Assembly (NCBI GenBank): GCA_965221145.1
Contig: OZ244877.1
Span: 4,340,001 to 4,404,000 of the forward strand
Source: Bin5 sp965221145
GTDB lineage: Bacteria > Chloroflexota > Anaerolineae > Caldilineales > Caldilineaceae
Length of the DNA stretch: 64,000 nucleotides
Direction of reading: 5' to 3'
Shown here: positions 43,072 to 52,252 of the stretch, in pieces
How positions within the stretch are numbered: the stretch's first letter is position 1
Layout of the letters: every line of letters starts with the position of its first letter
Made by a program: the position numbers and the translations under genes
Notes under the pieces: generated by a model
Database searches by the model: none
What the model was told of the DNA's origin: nothing
The model's input: only the letters and a program-made list of their open reading frames with translations

Positions 43072-44436
43072 CTAGGCGAATACTTCTTCTTCTGTGACGA
43101 TCCTCTGCCGGCTTGGCCGCGGCGGGGCGGGGTCGATCGTGGGCGCGGTTTCGCCCGCTTCGACCATACGGCGGACCAGCCGCTCCCGCAGCACGTCGGC
43201 GGCCTGACGGTGGGACTCCAGGCCGACGAGATTGGTCAGTTCGTATGGATCCGGTTGCAGATCGTACAGATACTGCTCCACATACCGATCAGAACTGGCA
43301 TCCAGCCTTCCGTCCTTATCCGGTGCGTTGACGCCATATTTCCAGCGTTTGGTGCGCACGGCCCGCCCCACCTGTGATTCGCTGATCTGAATCAACGCAT
43401 CTTGCGGCCAATCCGTCGTCTGACGATTGACCAGCGGCGCAACTGAACGCCCCTGCATCTGCTCCGGCACATCCAGACCGGCTGCGTCCAGCAGTGTCGG
43501 CGGCAGATCAATCAGGCTGACGATTTCGCGCACCTCGCCGCCGCCGTTGAAGCCGGGGCCGGTCAATGCCGTGGGCAAACGCACAGACGCTTCGTGACAG
43601 GAGCGTTTGTATTCGTCGTTGCGCGTCTTGAAATGGCAGCCGTGATCGGTCGTGTAGAGAAGGATCGTATCCTCGTCCAGTCCCAGGCTCTTCAGCGCGT
43701 CGAGCAGCCGGCCCAACGCCTCGTCCAGCCGCTTGATCATACCCCAATAGCCGCCCAGATGCTGCTGCGAGGAGCCGCCCAGGGCCAGCAGATCCGGCGG
43801 AGTCCAGCGCCCGGCGTAGCGTTCGCGGTAGCCGTCCGGCGGGGGATAGTCGTCGAGATGGTTCTGATGATGCGGCTCGATGTAGGATACGAAGAGGAAG
43901 AACGGATCCTCCTGATGGGTGTCAACGTAGCGGATCGCCGCGTCTGTCAGGGCGTCGACCCGATAGCCGGGCAGTTTCACGGCTGCGTCCTCGTTGTCAT
44001 ACATCACCGTGTCGTATGCGTCCGAGGTGAACTCCAGCGCGTTGGAGGCCAGCCAGTAGTCGTAGCCGCCGCGGCTGCCTTCCGGCACAGGCCCGGCGAT
44101 CCCGCGGTCCGCCAGATGCCACTTGCCGATATAGCCTGTGTCGTAGCCGCCCTCCTGGAAGAAATGGGCCAGGGTGCGCGCATCTGGCGGTAGCGGAATG
44201 GCGTTGCGAAAGCAGCCGGTGGTGGTGGCGTACATGCCCGTCTGCAAACAGGAACGGGCCGGGCCGCACACCGGCTGACAGGTGACGGTCGTGTGCAGGT
44301 GCGTTCCCTGTCGGGCCATGCGATCGAAATTCGGTGTCAGTTCGAGTGGATTGCCATGCACGCCGGTTGAATCCCAGCGTTGCTGATCGGTGAAAAAGAC
44401 GATCAGATTGGGCCTTTTTGATGATGAGCGCGGCAT
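43072..44436 (-). CDS. FGly-dependent sulfatase
   Basis: The protein has 454 residues. It opens with RPNLIVFFTDQQRWDSTG, whose aspartate binds calcium. VTCQPVCGPARSCLQTG contains C57-G-P-A-R, the C-x-P-x-R motif whose cysteine is converted to formylglycine. GYIGKWHL and LYTTDHGCHF are further sulfatase signatures. No signal peptide is visible, so it is probably cytoplasmic. It hydrolyses sulfate esters, perhaps of imported sulfated glycans given the nearby sugar genes. It is convergent with the preceding small gene. Confidence 0.92.
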   Translation of the reverse strand: MPRSSSKRPNLIVFFTDQQRWDSTGVHGNPLELTPNFDRMARQGTHLHTTVTCQPVCGPARSCLQTGMYATTTGCFRNAIPLPPDARTLAHFFQEGGYDTGYIGKWHLADRGIAGPVPEGSRGGYDYWLASNALEFTSDAYDTVMYDNEDAAVKLPGYRVDALTDAAIRYVDTHQEDPFFLFVSYIEPHHQNHLDDYPPPDGYRERYAGRWTPPDLLALGGSSQQHLGGYWGMIKRLDEALGRLLDALKSLGLDEDTILLYTTDHGCHFKTRNDEYKRSCHEASVRLPTALTGPGFNGGGEVREIVSLIDLPPTLLDAAGLDVPEQMQGRSVAPLVNRQTTDWPQDALIQISESQVGRAVRTKRWKYGVNAPDKDGRLDASSDRYVEQYLYDLQPDPYELTNLVGLESHRQAADVLRERLVRRMVEAGETAPTIDPAPPRPSRQRIVTEEEVFA

Positions 44437-44474
44437 TGTTTCCTTCCTCTGGAATCCGGTGAACAGTGTTTAAT

Positions 44475-44530
44475 GCGCCCCTGCTCGAAAGGGGCGCGCA
44501 GAATTTAATACGCCCTGCGCGAAGGGGCGC
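44475..44530. repeat. tandem REP-like GC hairpins
   Basis: GCGCCCCTGCTCGAAAGGGG with CGC forms the first hairpin and CGCCCTGCGCGAAGGGGCG the second. Related hairpins lie at about 41256-41278 (inside the FemAB-like gene) and 45044-45066. Confidence 0.7.
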
Positions 44531-44962
44531 GTCGTGTTCAATGCGAGTTGCTGGCCTGCGGGCGGGTCGAACCGTTCATGTTCCGCATTGTATCCCATCA
44601 CACCGGGGAAGGCTACAGCCCACTGCGGCTGGGCGCATCCCCAATGATTCGGCCATTGCGATGCGCTCATTCATCCGACGAGAAGAGACCCAGCGCACAA
44701 GAATCGACCCAGCGCCGGCCAAACATGAAAAACATGATTCAGACAACGATTGCCCCACAGATTTGGGCCGCACCCTGTGGTTGCCAGGGGTCAGCGGCAT
44801 ACCCGTCGCCATGCTCAGTTTGGTAGTTCAGGAATCGACGTTTATACTTCTTTATGAGTTGACGTGAGGGTGTCCTATCATAAAGTTGTGTATTGGTTTG
44901 CTTTTCCTTCCCATCGTTGTCATCATTCCGGGAACGATTGAGGGACGAAAGTTCAACCCCGT

Positions 44963-44993
44963 TACATGGCACAGATTCTCACTGTGCCATGTA
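44963..44993. promoter_or_regulatory. perfect 12-bp inverted repeat
   Basis: TACATGGCACAG and CTGTGCCATGTA are separated by seven bases, about 95 bases before the adaptor protein start. It could be an operator or an RNA hairpin. Confidence 0.4.
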
Positions 44994-45087
44994 TTTCCCC
45001 GTTTCTGCGTTTGGAACATACCCTGTGCATGAAAATCGTCAGATGCGCCCCTGCACGAGCGGGGGGCAAGGAAGAAACAAAGAACTA

Positions 45088-46386
45088 ATGAACTGTCTGC
45101 CCTTCCTTCGAACAAAATTGCGGCGCGTGCGCGTGCGGGCGATCCGATGCGCGGACCGTTTGCCCGTTTCAGCGTGGCCGACCCGCTGGGGTCAGCAATG
45201 GGCAAAATCACCATTTGGGCGCAGAGTCCTGCCCGTTGCGCTCAGTTTCATCTTGACCGGATGCGCTCTTTTGCCGGCGGGCCGCAGCGCAGGGATCGCG
45301 GCCAATGAACCAACGCCGACGCCCATTCCCACCTCGGTCGTGCCGATCAAACCGACATACACGGTAAAGGTGGGGGAGCTTCTGCGTGAGCGGACCTTCA
45401 GCGGCCGGGTGGCGCCGGTGGTGGAGGAGGCGTTGTTTTTCCGCGTAAGTGGCCGCGTCCGCAACGTGTACGCCAAGCGCAACGGCTTTGTGACGGCCGG
45501 CCAGGTCATCGCCGACCTCGAAGTCGACGACCTGGAGCGCGAGTTGACCTCCACGCAGTTGAACCTGGAACGCGCCCAGTCGCGGCTGCATGCGGCGAAA
45601 AGAAGCCTTGAATTTCAGATCCGCAGAGCGCAGATCAACCTGGACATCGCCGCGTTGCAACTGCTGAATCTGCGCACCGAACGCCCGGATGCCAATTTCG
45701 CCATCTCGGTGCAGAACAAGCAGGTGGAACTGGCCGAAATCTCGCTGGAGCAGCTAAACGAAGGCGTCGATCCGCTGCTTGTGAACGACGTGGCGAGGGC
45801 GCAGCTTCAGGTGGAAAAGTTGCAGAGCGCAATCGCCGACGCCACCATTACCGCCCCCTTCGAGGGCCAGTTGCTCTCGGTCTCGCTGACGGCCGGCCGG
45901 CCGGTGAACGCCTTTGATTCGGTCGTCTCGATCGCCGACATCATAGACCTGGAAGTGAAGTCGGATCTGATCAGCAATCAGATGAACGAGTTGGCCGAAG
46001 AGATGCCGGTGGAAATCTCGCTTGTGGGGCGTCCCGGCGAAATTCTGACCGGATTCGTGCGGCGGCTGCCCTACCCGTTCGGCAGCGGCGGCAGCGGCCA
46101 AGTGATCGACCCGGACAAATCGACCCGCATCACCGTCGATCAGGAGGCGCAGGACGAAGGCTTTGAACTCGGCGACCTGGTTCAGGTGCGGGTGCAGTTG
46201 GAAAAAAAAGATTCCGTGCTGTGGTTGCCGCCCCAGGCGATCCGGGTCTTTGACGGACGGCGGTTTGTCGTCGTTCAGGACGGCGATGTCCAGCGGCGGG
46301 TGGATGTCAAGGTCGGCATCCAGACCCCAGATCGGGTAGAGATCGAAGAGGGTTTGGATGAAGGCCAGGTTGTGGTCGGACAATAG
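45088..46386 (+). CDS. HlyD/MacA-type efflux adaptor lipoprotein
   Basis: The product has about 432 residues from ATG 45088; the exact start is uncertain because no strong ribosome-binding site is visible. LPVALSFILTGCALLP is a lipobox-type signal (cysteine after LTG). The body has the MacA layout: RVAPVVEEALFFRVSGRVRN (lipoyl half), a long coiled coil (residues ~125-205), DATITAPFEGQLLSVSLTAG (second lipoyl half) and beta-barrel segments to EEGLDEGQVVVG. It links the inner-membrane ABC components to the envelope. The FtsX-type permease follows 75 bases downstream and the ATPases lie beyond the inserted R-M pair. Confidence 0.88.
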   Translation: MNCLPFLRTKLRRVRVRAIRCADRLPVSAWPTRWGQQWAKSPFGRRVLPVALSFILTGCALLPAGRSAGIAANEPTPTPIPTSVVPIKPTYTVKVGELLRERTFSGRVAPVVEEALFFRVSGRVRNVYAKRNGFVTAGQVIADLEVDDLERELTSTQLNLERAQSRLHAAKRSLEFQIRRAQINLDIAALQLLNLRTERPDANFAISVQNKQVELAEISLEQLNEGVDPLLVNDVARAQLQVEKLQSAIADATITAPFEGQLLSVSLTAGRPVNAFDSVVSIADIIDLEVKSDLISNQMNELAEEMPVEISLVGRPGEILTGFVRRLPYPFGSGGSGQVIDPDKSTRITVDQEAQDEGFELGDLVQVRVQLEKKDSVLWLPPQAIRVFDGRRFVVVQDGDVQRRVDVKVGIQTPDRVEIEEGLDEGQVVVGQ

Positions 46387-46458
46387 AAGTGGATGGCGGC
46401 TAGTGGATAGGAACACCACTACTCACTATCCACGATTCACGATTCACTATCCACTGCG
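46387..46458 (+). repeat. AGTGG/ATTCAC heptamer-type repeat array
   Basis: gtggatggcggctagtggat, then cactactcactatccacgat, then tcacgattcactatccactg, between the adaptor and permease genes. The permease ATG follows it directly without a clear Shine-Dalgarno. Confidence 0.7.
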
Positions 46459-46461
46459 GTT

Positions 46462-49359
46462 ATGAAATTTCTTTCGCGAACCTCGGCGATCATTGTTGTC
46501 GCCATAAAGCGCATCTTCGCCCAGCAATGGCTCGCTCTTGCCCTGGTCCTGGGATTGATCTCCTCGATCGTGCTTGTGATGAGCATTCCTCTCTATGCGG
46601 ACGCGGTCTATTACCGCCTCCTGCAGGAGGAGTTGACCGCAACGGGCATCAATGAGACCTACTCCCGTCCTCCGTTCGCCTATATGTTTCGCTACTTAGG
46701 CTCCACATACGGACCGCAGGAGTGGGAAGACATCGCCCAACTCGACACCTATCTCACCCAACAGGCGGCCGGCGAACTGGGGCTGCCGCATAAGAAGACG
46801 ATCCGCTATTTCAAAACGGACAACTTCCGGCTGTTTCCCACAGACCAGATCGCGTATGCGGACACAACCGACCCCCTGGAATGGGTGAATCTCGGCTTCA
46901 TATCGGGCTTCGAAGAAGCGATCAACATCATCGAGGGCACGTTCCCGGCGGTCTCCCCGTCCGACTCGGAAGAGGCGATCGAGGTGCTGGTGAACCGGGA
47001 GTTGGCGGACGAGATTGGCCTGCAAGTCGGGGAACAGTACATGCTCTTCCGCCGCATCCGCGTCCCAAATAGCGACAGCCAACGCTACCAGACGCCGGTG
47101 CGGATCTCGGGCGTGTGGGAACCGGCGGACCTGAGCAGCGATGTCTGGTTCTATAACCCGTCAACGCTGGAGACGCTGTTTGTGATCCCGGAGCAGAGCT
47201 ACCACAACCGGGTTGCGCCGGTCTACCCGCAGGACGTGAACCTGGGGCTGTGGTATCTGGTGATGGACGGCTCGGACGTTACATCCAGCGATGTAGGCCG
47301 CCTGCTGGTGCGCGGGCGGCGGGTGGAGCAGCGCGTCACGTCATTGCTGGCGAGCAGCCAGTTGAGCATCTCGCCGCTGGACGCGCTGCGGCGGTATCAG
47401 CGGGAGAGCGGGCTGCTGACGACGCTTCTTTATGCGTTCAGCGTGCCGATCATCGGTCTGCTGTTGGCCTTTATCGGCCTGGTGGTCGGTCTGGCGGTGG
47501 CCCGCCAACGCAACGAGGTGGCGATACTGCGCAGCCGGGGCGCGACGGTCGGGCAAGTGGCCGGCATCTCCGGGCTGGAGGCGCTCTCTCTGGGCGTTCT
47601 GGCGCTTGTTTGCAGTGTGCCGCTGAGCTTCTCCGTGGCCAGGCTGATCGGCTCCACGCGCAGCTTTCTCAACTTCACAATCGAATCCGACCTGCGGCTG
47701 GTGTTGACGCAATCGACATTGCAATTCGGCATCGGGGCGGTGTTGATCGCCTTTCTGGCGCAGACATTGCCCTCGTTCACGGCGGCCCGGCACACGATTG
47801 TAACCTACAAGATGGAGATGGCGCGCACCATGCGGCCACCTTGGTGGCAGCGGGCCTATCTGGACATTCTGTTGCTGATTCCGGCGGCATACGGCATCTA
47901 TCTGTTACGTAAACAGGGCAGCATCAGTATGCCGGGCACAGTCACGGATGACTCGGTTTTTCAGAATCCGCTGCTCTTTCTGATTCCGGCGTTGGCGATC
48001 TTTGCGCTGACGCTTGTGACGTTGCGGGTGTTGCCGATCTTCATGCACATTGTGGCGTGGTTTGCATCGAAAGGCGGCGGCGTGGGAGTGCTGCTGGCGA
48101 GCCGACATCTGGCGCGTAACCGGAGCATGTATACGGCGCCGATGGTTCTGCTGGTGCTGACGCTGAGCCTGTCGGCGTTCACGACCTCACTGGCGCAGAC
48201 GCTGGACGGGCATCTGTTCGACCGGGCGTACTACAAAGTGGGGGCAGATGGGCGGCTGACGGAACTGGGAGACATACCGCTGGCGCCGGGAGGAGGGATC
48301 GCGGGCGGCGGCCAGGCCTCGACATCTGGCGGGGCGCCGGAAACGCCGTCCTGGACGTTTGTCCCGGTCTCGGAGCATCTGCGCTCGCCGAACATCACGG
48401 CGGCGACACGTTTTGCCCGCTTTGAGGCGCGGGTGCATCTGGATGGACGCTGGCGGGATGCGCACGTGTTCGGGATCGACCGGCTGGATTTTCCGCAGGC
48501 GGCCTATTGGCGGCGGGATTTTGCGGCGGCGCCGCTTGGCTCGTTGATGAACTCGCTGGCGCTGGAGTCAGAAGGGGTGCTGGTGCATCGTGATTTCATG
48601 CGGCAGCATAATCTGAGGGTGGGGGATACGATGCTGGTGGCGGCGGCGCGTTACGGGTTGCGGGCGGAGATGCTGATGAGGATCGTGGGCGATTTCCGCT
48701 ACTTCCCGACGTGGTACCCGGATGACGACGGCCCGTTGGTCGTGGGCAATCTGGACTATCTGTTCGAGCGGATGGGGGGACAGTTCCCCTACGATGTGCT
48801 GGTGCGCACAGACCCGCGCACGGATTACGAGGGCATAGTCCGCGAGTTGCGGCAGTACGACATTAACGTGATCAACTATTATTCGGCCCGCCAGCGGATT
48901 GTGGAAGAGCAGAAACAGCCGCAGCGCCAGGGGCTGTTTGGCGTCCTATCAGTCGGCTTCCTCGCCGCGGCGCTGCTGACGGTGTTGGGATTCCTGCTTT
49001 ATACGCTCTTCTCATTCCGACGGCGCTTCATCGAACTGGGGACGCTGCGCTCGATCGGGCTGTCTTCGGGGCAGATGACAACGTTTCTGGCGTGGGAGTT
49101 GGCGTTCCTGATTCTGGTGGGAATCGGGGCGGGAACGCTGCTGGGCACGTCGGTGAGCAATCAGTTCATCCCCTACCTACAGGTGGGGAACTCGGCTGCG
49201 GACCTGACGCCGCCGTTCCTGGTGGGGATCGCGTGGCCGGCGATCACGCGTGTGTACGCGCTGTTCGGCATTCTGTTCGTTGCCGCGCTGGGCGTCCTGG
49301 TGACGCTGCTGATGCGGATGAAGATATTCCAGGCGATCAAACTGGGTGAAACGGTCTAA
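46462..49359 (+). CDS. FtsX/MacB-like ABC transporter permease
   Basis: The protein has 965 residues. The N-terminal membrane segment (WLALALVLGLISSIVLVMSI) is followed by a periplasmic MacB_PCD-like domain. Helices follow around residues 320-450 (IIGLLLAFIGLVVGLAVARQ; EVAILRSRGATVGQV is the FtsX cytoplasmic loop), then helices near 470 and 510. After a second extracytoplasmic domain come three C-terminal helices (VGFLAAALLTVLGFLLYTLF, ELGTLRSIGLSSGQM, GIGAGTLLGTS). The tandem FtsX organisation is typical of exporters of lipids, peptides or lipoproteins. It ends 42 bases before the inserted D12 methylase gene. Confidence 0.9.
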   Translation: MKFLSRTSAIIVVAIKRIFAQQWLALALVLGLISSIVLVMSIPLYADAVYYRLLQEELTATGINETYSRPPFAYMFRYLGSTYGPQEWEDIAQLDTYLTQQAAGELGLPHKKTIRYFKTDNFRLFPTDQIAYADTTDPLEWVNLGFISGFEEAINIIEGTFPAVSPSDSEEAIEVLVNRELADEIGLQVGEQYMLFRRIRVPNSDSQRYQTPVRISGVWEPADLSSDVWFYNPSTLETLFVIPEQSYHNRVAPVYPQDVNLGLWYLVMDGSDVTSSDVGRLLVRGRRVEQRVTSLLASSQLSISPLDALRRYQRESGLLTTLLYAFSVPIIGLLLAFIGLVVGLAVARQRNEVAILRSRGATVGQVAGISGLEALSLGVLALVCSVPLSFSVARLIGSTRSFLNFTIESDLRLVLTQSTLQFGIGAVLIAFLAQTLPSFTAARHTIVTYKMEMARTMRPPWWQRAYLDILLLIPAAYGIYLLRKQGSISMPGTVTDDSVFQNPLLFLIPALAIFALTLVTLRVLPIFMHIVAWFASKGGGVGVLLASRHLARNRSMYTAPMVLLVLTLSLSAFTTSLAQTLDGHLFDRAYYKVGADGRLTELGDIPLAPGGGIAGGGQASTSGGAPETPSWTFVPVSEHLRSPNITAATRFARFEARVHLDGRWRDAHVFGIDRLDFPQAAYWRRDFAAAPLGSLMNSLALESEGVLVHRDFMRQHNLRVGDTMLVAAARYGLRAEMLMRIVGDFRYFPTWYPDDDGPLVVGNLDYLFERMGGQFPYDVLVRTDPRTDYEGIVRELRQYDINVINYYSARQRIVEEQKQPQRQGLFGVLSVGFLAAALLTVLGFLLYTLFSFRRRFIELGTLRSIGLSSGQMTTFLAWELAFLILVGIGAGTLLGTSVSNQFIPYLQVGNSAADLTPPFLVGIAWPAITRVYALFGILFVAALGVLVTLLMRMKIFQAIKLGETV

Positions 49360-49400
49360 ACGACAGTTTTCAGCAGGCAGTTTTTAGTAGGCAGAGGGAA

Positions 49401-50282
49401 ATGTCCTACCAGTTCGCATACCGACAGTTTCCAATCTCTCGAATCCCAGGGGTAAATGTTGCCAAGGTGCCTCAACGAAGCCCGTTCAGATACCCCGGGG
49501 GCAAGACTTGGCTGATCCCCCATATTCAGGATTGGCTCTCTCTCTCTCGGCCCCACGTTCTTGTCGAACCTTTTGCTGGTGGGGCTATAGTGTCGCTCAC
49601 CGCAGTGATGGAAGATCTGGTTGACCAGGCAGTTATGATCGAACGTGACCATGATGTTGCCGCATTCTGGCATATCGCACTACACGATGGGGAAGAACTA
49701 ATACGCCGAATTCGCGACTTCACACCAACAAGGGAACTTGTGGGCTCGCTTGAGCGCGGTGACGTTCGCTCTGTAGCTCACCATGCCTTTCGCACTTTGG
49801 TTCTCAATCGCACAAAACGAGCCGGTATTCTTGCGCCGGGCGCGTCATTTACCAAGGCAGGAGAAAGTAACAAGGGCATCGTGTCGCGGTGGTATCCCGA
49901 CACACTCGTAAAACGTCTGCGTGCCATTGCAAAACACGCAGACAGAATCACATTTTTTGAAGGGGATAGTATGCGCCTTCTAGAACCCCTCTTGCAAGGG
50001 TGGGGACAGAAAGCCGTGGCTTTCATCGACCCTCCATACACCGCAATCGGGGGGAAAAAGGCTGGCTCCCGTCTGTATACCCACTGCACAATTGACCACG
50101 CTGATCTGTTTGACATCTTGGCTCGATGTCAGACCGACTTTCTGATGACATATGATGAAGCGCCAGAAATTGTTGACCTCATCCACAAACATCGCTTTCA
50201 TGCAGTCCGTGTTGAAATGAAAAATGCGCATCACAATCGCCTTTCTGAATTGGTAATAACTCGAGAGAGGCTATTTGCATGA
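49401..50282 (+). CDS. D12-class (Dam-like) DNA adenine methyltransferase
   Basis: The protein has 293 residues. FRYPGGK at residues 29-35 is the AdoMet-binding motif of D12 methylases, VEPFAGGAIVSL follows, and DPPY at 210-213 is the catalytic motif. The stop overlaps the start of the next gene (ATGA at 50279-50282), a NotI-like endonuclease. It therefore is the protecting methylase of a type II R-M system. Both genes have lower GC and looser codon use than the exporter genes on each side, which fits recent acquisition. Confidence 0.93.
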   Translation: MSYQFAYRQFPISRIPGVNVAKVPQRSPFRYPGGKTWLIPHIQDWLSLSRPHVLVEPFAGGAIVSLTAVMEDLVDQAVMIERDHDVAAFWHIALHDGEELIRRIRDFTPTRELVGSLERGDVRSVAHHAFRTLVLNRTKRAGILAPGASFTKAGESNKGIVSRWYPDTLVKRLRAIAKHADRITFFEGDSMRLLEPLLQGWGQKAVAFIDPPYTAIGGKKAGSRLYTHCTIDHADLFDILARCQTDFLMTYDEAPEIVDLIHKHRFHAVRVEMKNAHHNRLSELVITRERLFA

Positions 50283-51154
50283 AAGACCGATATGGAATCG
50301 CGGAATGGTACGGAGAGTCGTTTGCAGACATGTCCTCGGCTCGGCGTCGTGAATTCGCTGCGGTGGCACTCGGTCACGGGGCTATTATTCCCAGATGCCC
50401 ATTTCAACATGGGAATGTCAAATGCGGCAAAAAGGGTGGGGTGTGCTCAATACAAACATATCGGCCTCGTTCTGGACATCAACAGACAGACCGAATCGAA
50501 GAACTCTCCGGCAAGCCGGTCATTACATGCCCAAAAAGGTTTGACCAGGACGACATTGTTCCAAAATGGTTGGGCGAAATTGTTGGATTCCAACAGATAT
50601 TCTTGGCGCAGGAAGTTCCCTTCATGCGATCTCCATCCACTGGCCGATCTGCCGGGAGGATTGATCTCGTTTTGTCGGAAAATAGCGCCGCCTCCAAGTG
50701 GTTTGGCCTGGAGATTCAAGCAGTGTACTTTTCCGGCGAAGGTATGACGGATGACTTTAGACTATTGCTCCATGACGCGGAACGACTTCCTCCTATGCCA
50801 ACGTCGGTAAGGCGTCCTGATTGGCGTTCATCAAGCGCGAAGCGTCTTATGCCGCAGCTTGAAGTAAAGGCTCCGACTTTGCGCCGATGGGGGACAAAAT
50901 TAGCGGTAGCAGTTGACGTTCCCTTCTTTGACGCCGTTGGGGGGCAAAGCGAACCCGCTTCTCACGACATTAACGAAGGGGATATAATTTGGCTCGTGTT
51001 GCAAGTGTCTGATGAATACAAGTTGGAAACTATGCACTGGGAAGTCCTTTCGTTGGAGGATTCAAGCGAGAAATTGCTGGCGGCAAAGACAGTAAGGCGT
51101 AAGGAGTTTGAGGAAGCATTGCGATCCAGACTTCGTCCTCTACAAAACCACTAG
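50279..51154 (+). CDS. NotI-family type II restriction endonuclease
   Basis: The protein has 291 residues. RYGIAEWYGESF at the start matches the NotI family. Four cysteines (C40, C49, C56, C84) match the metal-binding cysteines that hold iron in NotI. The PD-(D/E)XK variant is visible as D129 (AGRIDLVL) followed by E145-x-Q147 (LEIQAVYFSG), the unusual E-x-Q form of NotI. All key residues seem present, so the enzyme is probably active. The recognition site is unknown; a D12 N6-adenine methylase partner means it need not be the NotI site. It ends 10 bases before the ABC ATPase gene. Confidence 0.88.
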   Translation: MKDRYGIAEWYGESFADMSSARRREFAAVALGHGAIIPRCPFQHGNVKCGKKGGVCSIQTYRPRSGHQQTDRIEELSGKPVITCPKRFDQDDIVPKWLGEIVGFQQIFLAQEVPFMRSPSTGRSAGRIDLVLSENSAASKWFGLEIQAVYFSGEGMTDDFRLLLHDAERLPPMPTSVRRPDWRSSSAKRLMPQLEVKAPTLRRWGTKLAVAVDVPFFDAVGGQSEPASHDINEGDIIWLVLQVSDEYKLETMHWEVLSLEDSSEKLLAAKTVRRKEFEEALRSRLRPLQNH

Positions 51155-51164
51155 AAACCAAAAA

Positions 51165-52187
51165 ATGGAACCATTTATTCTCTGCGACGGTCTCGTCAAA
51201 ATCTATCAGATTGCCGACCTGGAAGTGGTGGCTTTGCAGGGGTTGAATCTGTCTGTGCGCCCTGGTGAACTGATGGCGATCGTCGGCGTCAGCGGCAGCG
51301 GCAAATCCACGCTGATGAACATTCTGGGCGGGCTGGACAGACCGACGGCGGGACAGGTGCGGGTGGGTGAGTTCAACCTGCTGAAGATGTCGGAGCGGGC
51401 GATCAACCGCTACCGGCGGGAGCAGGTGGGTTTCGTATGGCAACAGAGCGCGCGTAACCTGGTGCCCTACCTGAACGCGAGGGAAAATGTCGAGCTGCCG
51501 ATGACGTTAGCGGGGTTCGCCGGGCGAGAGAAACGCAGACGGTCGGAGGAGTTGTTGGAAAGGGTAGGGCTGCGCGAGCGCATGAAACACCACATGCGCG
51601 AACTGTCCGGCGGTGAGCAGCAGCGCGTGGCCATCGCCGTCTCGCTGGCCAACAGCCCGGCGCTTCTGCTGGCGGACGAGCCGACCGGCGAAGTGGATAC
51701 GGCCACAGCGCTGACCCTCTACGCAACCCTGCGCACGCTCAACGAAGAGTTGGGCTTGACGACGATCATCGTGAGCCACGACCCGACCATCGCCCGCCAC
51801 GTGGACCGGGTCGTCGCGATCCGGGATGGGATGCTGGCGAGTGAGACGCGACGCCAGGTGCGCACGGTGGAACGCTTCGACGAGGAGGCGCTCAACAGCG
51901 GCGGCGAGGGCATCATCGAGGAAGAAGAGGAGCATTTCGAGGAACTGGTAGTGCTGGATAGCGCCGGGCGCTTGCAGATCCCGAAGGATGTTCTCCAGCA
52001 GTTCTCAATCCGCGGTCGGGCGCTCCTCGACATCACCGATGAGGGCATTCTGATCCGGCCGGTGGAGAGCGAGAACGCCGAGGCTCCGGAGCTTGTCGCC
52101 CAAGAGCAGGCCGCGGTCAGCCGTATACGCCAGGCCAGCGCTATCGGCGGCTTTTTCAGCCGCTTCCGCCGAAAAAGCAGTGGATAG
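51165..52187 (+). CDS. ABC exporter ATPase with AbrB-like C-terminal segment
   Basis: I start at ATG 51165; the frame is open further upstream but that part overlaps the endonuclease. The 340-residue product has Walker A VGVSGSGKSTLMN, signature LSGGEQQRVAIAV and Walker B LLLADEPTGEVDT, of the LolD/MacB class. Unusually, after residue ~235 an acidic linker (EGIIEEEEEHFEELVV) leads to DSAGRLQIPKDVLQQF and ALLDITDEGILI, which looks like a SpoVT-AbrB-type swapped-hairpin. It pairs with the FtsX permease 1.8 kb upstream, from which it is separated by the R-M insertion. Confidence 0.9.
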   Translation: MEPFILCDGLVKIYQIADLEVVALQGLNLSVRPGELMAIVGVSGSGKSTLMNILGGLDRPTAGQVRVGEFNLLKMSERAINRYRREQVGFVWQQSARNLVPYLNARENVELPMTLAGFAGREKRRRSEELLERVGLRERMKHHMRELSGGEQQRVAIAVSLANSPALLLADEPTGEVDTATALTLYATLRTLNEELGLTTIIVSHDPTIARHVDRVVAIRDGMLASETRRQVRTVERFDEEALNSGGEGIIEEEEEHFEELVVLDSAGRLQIPKDVLQQFSIRGRALLDITDEGILIRPVESENAEAPELVAQEQAAVSRIRQASAIGGFFSRFRRKSSG

Positions 52188-52252
52188 TACACTGCGAGAA
52201 CCACTGGGCGCTGAGTTTATGTAGCATTGAAGACCGGGAACCAGAAACTTAG

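Larger units (their letters stand above)
44437..45087. other. 650-bp spacer with hairpins, no recognised gene
   Basis: It contains tandem GCGCCCC/GGGGCGC hairpins (44475-44530), a perfect 12-bp inverted repeat (44963-44993) and another GC hairpin at about 45044-45066. Frames across it are short and of no known family. Confidence 0.5.
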
